Source: Actinomycetospora sp.
GTDB taxonomy: Bacteria > Actinomycetota > Actinomycetes > Mycobacteriales > Pseudonocardiaceae
NCBI GenBank assembly: GCA_025925615.1
Contig: JAICLN010000124.1
Span: 1 to 10,103 of the forward strand
DNA length: 10,103 bases
Direction of reading: 5' to 3'
The number at the start of each line of letters is the position of its first letter. Within the stretch, counting starts at the first letter, position 1. Under the pieces are notes generated by a model, which was not told where the DNA came from, did not search any database, and saw nothing but the letters and a program-made list of their open reading frames with translations. Below, in pieces: positions 6,069 through 10,103 of the stretch. The translations under genes were made by a program, and so were the position numbers.

Positions 6069-7412
6069 TCAGAGGCCCCCGGGGACGATCCATCGGTCGC
6101 CGCGCGCCCGCAGCCCGACGCCGAGGGCCCGCCCGATCATGAACAGCGACAGCCCGGCCCACACGCCGGCGAGTCCCCAGTCGAACGCGAGCGAGAGCCA
6201 GATGAGCGGCAGGAACCCCACGATCGCCGAGCCCAGGGTGAGTCTGCGCAGGAAAGCGGCGTCTGCGGCGCCGAGGAGCACCCCGTCGAGGGCGAAGACG
6301 TAGCCGGCGACGGGCTGCAGCGCGACGAAGAACCACCACGCGGCCGGGATGGTCGCGAGCACCGTCGGATCCGGGCTGAACACCCGCGGCAGGACCCCGG
6401 CGAGTGCGGCGAACACCACACCCGCGGCGACGCCGAGGACCAGCCCGTAGCGGGTCACCCGGCCGGTGACCGCCCGCGCCGCGGACCTCGACGACGCGCC
6501 GAGCGCCGCCCCGACCAGTTGCTGGGCCGCGATGGCGAGCGAGTCCAGCACCGTCGACATGAACACCCACAGCTGCAGGACGACCTGGTGGGCCGCCACG
6601 GACGCCGCCCCGAATCGCGCGGTCACGGCGGTCGCCGACAGGAAGCAGGCCTGGAAGGCGAGGCTGCGCAGGAGGAGGTCCCGGCCGAGGCCGAGCTGGG
6701 CGCGCAGGTCGGCCGGCACCGGGCGCAGTGGCACCCGCAGCGCGACCGCCTCCCGCACCAGGGCGCCGCTGAACAGCAGCAGCACCACCGACTGGGCCCC
6801 GACGTTGGCGATCGCCGACCCCTCGAGACCCAGGCCAGGCCATCCGTCGATCCCGTGCACGAGGAACGGGCAGACCAGCGCCGAGGCGCCGTTCCCGGCC
6901 AGGACGACGACGACGGGGGCCCGGGTGGACTGCACGCCGCGCATCCAGCCGTTCCCGGCCATCGCGACGAGGATGCCCGGGGCCCCGCACAGCGCGATCC
7001 GCATCCACGAGACCGCGCCGTCCGCGAGCGGCCCGCCGCCGGAGAGCAGCTCGGCGACCGGCCGCGCGACGAGCTGCCCCACCCCGACGACGGCGAGGCC
7101 CGCGAGCAGGGCGAGCCACGTCGCGGCCACCCCCTCCGCGATGGCGCGGTCGCGGCGCCCGGCGCCGAACGCGCGCGCCGCCCGGGCCGTCGTGCCGTAG
7201 GCGAGGAAGGTGCCGAGCGAGGAGACCTGGGCGAGCACGACGGCGCCGACGGCGAGCGAGCCGAGCGGCAGCGCGCCGAGCCGCCCGACGACGGCGGTGT
7301 CCACCAGCAGGTAGAGGGGCTCGGCGACGAGGACGACCAGGGCGGCCGCGGAGAGCGAGAGGACCCGCACCGGCCCGGCGTCGACGGAGGTCGTCACGGG
7401 GTCCCCGCTCAC
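6069..7412 (-). CDS. dinF: MATE family efflux transporter, DinF type
   Basis: Polytopic inner-membrane antiporter, likely H+- or Na+-driven; the substrate is unknown. The 447-residue product is mostly hydrophobic with about 12 membrane segments in two related halves. It has DinF-subfamily landmarks: AEPLYLLVDTAVVGRLG (30-46), YGTTARAARAFGAG (72-85), AGNGWMRGVQSTRAP (152-166), GAASVAAHQVVLQLW (268-282), FALDGVLLGAAD (373-384) and the terminal WAGLSLFMIGRALGVGLR. The listed start is the GTG that overlaps the nrnA stop in a GTGA. A second in-frame GTG at 7397, with GGGGA about 6 nt upstream, would shorten the protein by 5 residues. In mycobacteria a dinF gene also follows the DHH phosphodiesterase gene, so the pairing is old. 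Confidence 0.93.
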   Translation of the reverse strand: MSGDPVTTSVDAGPVRVLSLSAAALVVLVAEPLYLLVDTAVVGRLGALPLGSLAVGAVVLAQVSSLGTFLAYGTTARAARAFGAGRRDRAIAEGVAATWLALLAGLAVVGVGQLVARPVAELLSGGGPLADGAVSWMRIALCGAPGILVAMAGNGWMRGVQSTRAPVVVVLAGNGASALVCPFLVHGIDGWPGLGLEGSAIANVGAQSVVLLLFSGALVREAVALRVPLRPVPADLRAQLGLGRDLLLRSLAFQACFLSATAVTARFGAASVAAHQVVLQLWVFMSTVLDSLAIAAQQLVGAALGASSRSAARAVTGRVTRYGLVLGVAAGVVFAALAGVLPRVFSPDPTVLATIPAAWWFFVALQPVAGYVFALDGVLLGAADAAFLRRLTLGSAIVGFLPLIWLSLAFDWGLAGVWAGLSLFMIGRALGVGLRARGDRWIVPGGL

Positions 7413-8395
7413 AGCAGCGGGGCCGCCGCCAGGGCCCGCCGCACGTCGGCCACGACGTCCGGCGCATCGAGGCCCTCGACGGTGAACCCGGAGGCCGACC
7501 GGTGCCCGCCGCCGCCCATCGCCAGCGCGGCGGCGGCGACGTCGAGGCGGCCCTTGGAGCGCAGCGACGCGGTCCAGCGCCGCGGCCCGACCTGCTTGAG
7601 CACCATCGCGACCTCCGCCTCGGCGGTGGTGCGCAGCACGTCGATGATGCTCTCCACCTCCTCCTGCCGGCCGCCGGCGATGTGCTCGGCGCGCGCGCAG
7701 GCCCACACGAAGCCGAGTCCGTGGGCCTCGTCGGGCTCGAGGGTGGCGGTCGCGAGGACCGCCGAGAGCATCCCGAGCCAGGAGAAGGGGTGGGTGTCGA
7801 GCAGCGGGCGCGTCACGGCCTCCGCGTCGACGCCGGCCACGAGCAGGCGCGCGGCCATGTCGTGGGTGGCGGGCGAGGCGGCCCGGAAGTTGCGGGTGTC
7901 GGTGACCAGCCCGGCGTAGAGGCAGCGCGCGATCGGGAGGTCGACGGGGGCGTCGAGCGCGTCGAGCAGGCCGAGGACGATCACGGCGGTCGCCTCGGCG
8001 TCGGGCTCGACGTAGTAGGCGGTGCCGAAGCCGCCGTTGGACACGTGGTGGTCGATCACCAGCGTCGTGCCGGCGCAGTCGACGCGGCTCGCCAGCGACC
8101 CGATCCGGTCGACGCTGCCGGTGTCGAGCACGACGAGCAGCTCCGGCGCGGCCGGGACCTGCGCGGCGGGCACGACGAGATCCGCGACGTCGAGGTCGCG
8201 CAGCGACTCCGCGGGGCGCTCGGGGGCGCCGAACGAGACGTGCACCCGCGCGCCGCGCCGGTACAGCGCGAGCCCGAGGGCCAGCGCGCTGCCGAGGGCG
8301 TCGGCGTCGGGGTTGACGTGGGCGAGCAGGACGACCTCGCGGGCCGCCGCGAGCATCCCGACGGCCTCCTCGCGCCCGACCGCCCGGGACGTCAC
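7409..8395 (-). CDS. nrnA: DHH/DHHA1 phosphodiesterase: oligoribonuclease / pAp phosphatase NrnA type (mycobacterial CnpB-like)
   Basis: Cytosolic metal-dependent phosphodiesterase. Characterised relatives degrade 2-5-nt RNA oligonucleotides, dephosphorylate pAp, and in Mycobacterium (Rv2837c/CnpB) hydrolyse c-di-AMP/pApA. The 328-residue product has the metal-binding motifs in order: HVNPDADALGS (His26, Asp30, Asp32), VVLDTGSVDR (Asp91), VIDHHVSN (DHH at 115-117) and VTDTRNF (Asp166). The DHHA1 domain at the C-terminal end has MGGGGHRSASGF (293-304). I chose GTG 8395 because it overlaps the rbfA stop as GTGA and gives a normal family length. The longer open frame upstream is a shadow of rbfA. 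It overlaps dinF by 4 nt downstream. The infB-rbfA-DHH-dinF order matches M. tuberculosis Rv2839c-Rv2836c, supporting the CnpB-type assignment. Confidence 0.94.
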   Translation of the reverse strand: MTSRAVGREEAVGMLAAAREVVLLAHVNPDADALGSALALGLALYRRGARVHVSFGAPERPAESLRDLDVADLVVPAAQVPAAPELLVVLDTGSVDRIGSLASRVDCAGTTLVIDHHVSNGGFGTAYYVEPDAEATAVIVLGLLDALDAPVDLPIARCLYAGLVTDTRNFRAASPATHDMAARLLVAGVDAEAVTRPLLDTHPFSWLGMLSAVLATATLEPDEAHGLGFVWACARAEHIAGGRQEEVESIIDVLRTTAEAEVAMVLKQVGPRRWTASLRSKGRLDVAAAALAMGGGGHRSASGFTVEGLDAPDVVADVRRALAAAPLL

Positions 8396-8877
8396 CGAAC
8401 CGTGCCGTCGAGGGCGTCCGCGTCGGCCAGCTCGTCGTCCTCCTCGTCCTCCTCGTCCTCCCGCGGCTTGCGGTAGGGGTCGGACTCGCCGGCGTAGGTG
8501 GCCGCGGCGGCCCGGGAGGCCACCTCGGCGTCCGCCTCGCGGGCGCCGGCGAGGAGCTCCTCCATACGGGCCGCGCCCTCGGGGACGACGTCGGCGACGA
8601 AGTCGATCGACGGGGTGTGGCGCACGCCGGTCTGGCGACCGACGGCGGTGCGGACGACCCCCTTGGCGCTCTCCAGTGCGATGCCGCTCGCCTGGCGGGC
8701 GTTGTCGTCGCCGTAGACGGTGTAGAAGACCGTCGCCTCCCGCAGGTCCGCGGTGAGCCGGGCGTCGGTGATGGTGACCATCGCCAGGCGCGGGTCCTTC
8801 ACCTCGTGCTCGAGCGTCGAGGCGACGATCTGGATGATCCGCTTGGCGAGGCGCCGGGCGCGGGGTGCATCGGCCAT
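8392..8877 (-). CDS. rbfA: Ribosome-binding factor A
   Basis: KH-type 30S maturation factor that acts on the 16S rRNA 5' region and is needed for cold growth in E. coli. Residues 1-115 form the RbfA fold: RARRLAKRIIQIVASTLEHEVKDPRLAMVTITDAR (pieces at 6-40), ATVFYTVYGDD (48-58), ESAKGVVRTAVGRQTGVRHTPS (split near 69-90) and IDFVADVVPEGAARMEELL (91-109). A longer actinobacterial tail follows, ending in an acidic run at about 139-155 encoded by three perfect 9-bp repeats. The ATG at 8877 has GGAGG 7 nt upstream. It lies 18 nt after the DUF503 gene and overlaps nrnA by 4 nt, consistent with one translation-coupled operon. Confidence 0.96.
   Translation of the reverse strand: MADAPRARRLAKRIIQIVASTLEHEVKDPRLAMVTITDARLTADLREATVFYTVYGDDNARQASGIALESAKGVVRTAVGRQTGVRHTPSIDFVADVVPEGAARMEELLAGAREADAEVASRAAAATYAGESDPYRKPREDEEDEEDDELADADALDGTVR
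8435..8461 (-). repeat. Three perfect 9-bp tandem repeats inside rbfA
   Basis: TCGTCCTCC (plus strand) occurs three times without interruption. It encodes part of the acidic Glu/Asp tail of RbfA (reads E-D-E-E-D-E-E-D-D). On the coding strand each unit contains GGAGG, a match to the anti-Shine-Dalgarno core, so the array places three internal Shine-Dalgarno-like sites 40-66 nt upstream of the nrnA start. Copy-number change would alter tail length in frame. Confidence 0.7.
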
Positions 8878-8895
8878 CTCGGGTCCTCCAGCAGA

Positions 8896-9192
8896 TCAGT
8901 CGTCGTGCGGACCCAGCCACCGGATCCGCGCGGAGAGCACCTGGAGCTCCGGTCGGGAGCTCACCAGGCGCTCGCAGTGGTCGCGCACGTCGGTGACGTG
9001 CTCGGCGTCCGCGGCCACCACCGCCACGCCGATGAGGGCTCGGCGGTGGAGGTCGAGGTGACCGGCCTCGGCGACCGAGACCGCGTACTTGCGCTTGATC
9101 TCGGCGACGACCGGGCGCACCACGGAGCGCTTCTCCTTGATGCTCCCGACGTCGCCGAGCAGCAGGTCGAGCTCGAGGGCGCCAACGTACAC
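8896..9192 (-). CDS. DUF503 (YlxP-like) small protein
   Basis: A 98-residue protein matching the DUF503 family: YVGALELDLLLGDVGSIKEKRSVVRPVVAEIKRKY at the N-terminus (listed in pieces: ELDLLLGDV at 7-15, SIKEKRSVVRP at 17-27), then VSVAEAGHLDLHRRALIGVAVVA and a final helix and strand. Family members are often encoded between infB and rbfA and are thought to be ribosome-associated or RNA-related, but no firm biochemical role is known to me. The GTG at 9192 has GGGGG 7 nt upstream and gives the family-typical short N-terminus. A 7-codon GTG-TGA reading frame ends one base before it. The gene is 30 nt downstream of infB and 18 nt upstream of rbfA. Confidence 0.9.
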   Translation of the reverse strand: MYVGALELDLLLGDVGSIKEKRSVVRPVVAEIKRKYAVSVAEAGHLDLHRRALIGVAVVAADAEHVTDVRDHCERLVSSRPELQVLSARIRWLGPHDD

Positions 9193-9222
9193 GTCAGCGC
9201 CCCCGAACCCGGGTCACGAACC

Positions 9223-10103
9223 TCACTCGCGCGGCTTCTCCCGCATCTCGTAGGTCATGCTCTTGTCGTCGACCTTGACGTCGTTGAACGACCCGAGCGT
9301 CAGACCGCACTCGTAGCCGTCGCGGACCTCGGTCGCGTCGTCCTTGAACCGCTTCAGCGAGTTGATCGTCAGGTTCTCCGCGACCACCGCGCCGTCACGG
9401 ACCAGGCGAGCCTTGCCGTTGCGGCGGATGATCCCCTCGGTCACCAGGCAACCGGCGATCGCCCCGACCTTCGAGGAGCGGAAGACCTCGCGCACCTCCG
9501 CGGTGCCGAGCTCGACCTCCTCGTAGATCGGCTTGAGCATGCCCTTGAGGGCCTGCTCGATCTCGTCGATCGCCGCGTAGATGACCGAGTAGTAGCGGAT
9601 GTCGATGCCCTCGCGGTTGGCCAGCTCGGTGGCCTTGCCCTCCGCGCGGACGTTGAAGCCCATGACGATGACGTTGGACGCGATCGCGAGGTTGATGTCG
9701 CCCTCGGTGATCGCACCGACGCCCCGGTGCAGCACGCGCAGCTGCACCTCCTCGCCCACGTCGATCTTCGTGAGGGCGTCCTCGAGGGCCTCGACGGTCC
9801 CCGAGTTGTCACCCTTGATGATCAGGTTGAGCTCGTTCGTCTCCTTGAGCGCCGCGTCGAGGTCCTCGAGCGAGATGCGCTTGCGGCGGCTGGCGAGCTC
9901 GGCGTTGCGCTCACGGGCGCGACGCCGGTCGGCGATCTGGCGGGCCACGCGGTCCTCGTCGACGACGAGGAACGTGTCACCGGCACCGGGCACCGACGTG
10001 AAGCCGATGACCTGCACCGGACGGGAGGGCAGTGCCTCGCGCACGTCGTCGCCGAACTCGTCGAGCATCCGTCGCACACGGCCCGACGCGTCGCCGGCGA
10101 CCA
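9223..10103 (-). CDS. infB: Translation initiation factor IF-2, C-terminal part, runs off the right edge
   Basis: GTPase that brings fMet-tRNA to the 30S subunit and promotes subunit joining. Only the last 292 residues are present; the N-terminal region and G domain lie beyond base 10103. The frame is open to the window end ([19 protein letters not shown]). Visible parts are the domain after the G domain with [20 protein letters not shown] and the linker [14 protein letters not shown]. The C1 domain follows with [26 protein letters not shown]-like [22 protein letters not shown] and [19 protein letters not shown]. The C2 domain binds the fMet-tRNA acceptor end: [48 protein letters not shown] and the final [10 protein letters not shown]. 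The stop is TGA 30 nt ahead of the DUF503 gene. The identification is unambiguous. Confidence 0.98.
   Translation of the reverse strand, partial: VAGDASGRVRRMLDEFGDDVREALPSRPVQVIGFTSVPGAGDTFLVVDEDRVARQIADRRRARERNAELASRRKRISLEDLDAALKETNELNLIIKGDNSGTVEALEDALTKIDVGEEVQLRVLHRGVGAITEGDINLAIASNVIVMGFNVRAEGKATELANREGIDIRYYSVIYAAIDEIEQALKGMLKPIYEEVELGTAEVREVFRSSKVGAIAGCLVTEGIIRRNGKARLVRDGAVVAENLTINSLKRFKDDATEVRDGYECGLTLGSFNDVKVDDKSMTYEMREKPRE

Noticed and set aside
3061..6303. 1080-codon plus-strand open frame spanning ribF, truB, the unknown gene and the SDR gene
   Set aside because: It runs antisense through four supported genes and has low-complexity Arg/Gly/Pro/Val composition. Its length is explained by the rarity of stop codons in very GC-rich DNA.
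5998..7467. Extension of the SDR frame upstream through dinF (743 codons in total)
   Set aside because: Only the last 253 codons resemble an SDR. The ATG at 5997 has a GAGGAGGT site, and the upstream part overlaps dinF out of frame.
8431..8461. CRISPR or minisatellite-type array
   Set aside because: Three 9-bp units inside a coding frame without spacers; this is a codon-level acidic repeat.
8396..8920. N-terminal extension of the DHH protein
   Set aside because: The extra 175 codons overlap rbfA in another frame and resemble nothing. The GTG overlapping the rbfA stop gives a normal family length.

Overview
The window is chromosomal DNA from a high-GC actinobacterium. Every gene is on the minus strand, third codon positions are almost always G or C, and GTG starts are common. 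Gene order and protein wording (GPSI-type PNPase, DHH-family NrnA/CnpB followed by DinF, SDR of FabG type) suggest Pseudonocardiales or a close relative, but genus cannot be fixed from this sequence. It is a housekeeping translation / RNA-metabolism cluster, read here from right to left. I see no mobile element, CRISPR array, tRNA or rRNA, and no convincing undescribed system.

In transcription order (high to low coordinates): the 3' part of infB (IF2), a small DUF503/YlxP-like protein, rbfA (ribosome maturation), an nrnA-like DHH/DHHA1 phosphodiesterase, a DinF-type MATE transporter, a FabG-like SDR reductase, an unrecognised 239-residue protein, truB (tRNA U55 pseudouridine synthase), ribF (FMN/FAD synthesis), a 2'-5' RNA ligase family protein (thpR), rpsO (ribosomal protein S15) and the 5' part of pnp (PNPase). 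Packing is tight from infB to thpR. rbfA/nrnA and nrnA/dinF overlap by four bases (GTGA). ribF/thpR are 4 nt apart and the unknown gene/truB 9 nt apart. Slightly larger gaps precede fabG (71 nt) and ribF (85 nt).

The only sizeable non-coding stretches flank rpsO. The 158-nt gap upstream of rpsO carries a set of short direct repeats. The 243-nt rpsO-pnp gap holds a 16-bp hairpin just after the rpsO stop and three further stem-loops plus a 12-nt palindrome ahead of pnp. No gap exceeds 300 nt.

Together the genes cover initiation (IF2), 30S assembly (RbfA, S15), tRNA modification (TruB) and RNA turnover (PNPase, NrnA finishing oligonucleotides). RibF, the MATE transporter, the SDR and the unknown protein travel along. 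The infB-rbfA-DHH-dinF and truB-ribF-rpsO-pnp orders are ancestral in Actinobacteria. The less standard parts are the SDR plus unknown gene between dinF and truB, and thpR between ribF and rpsO.
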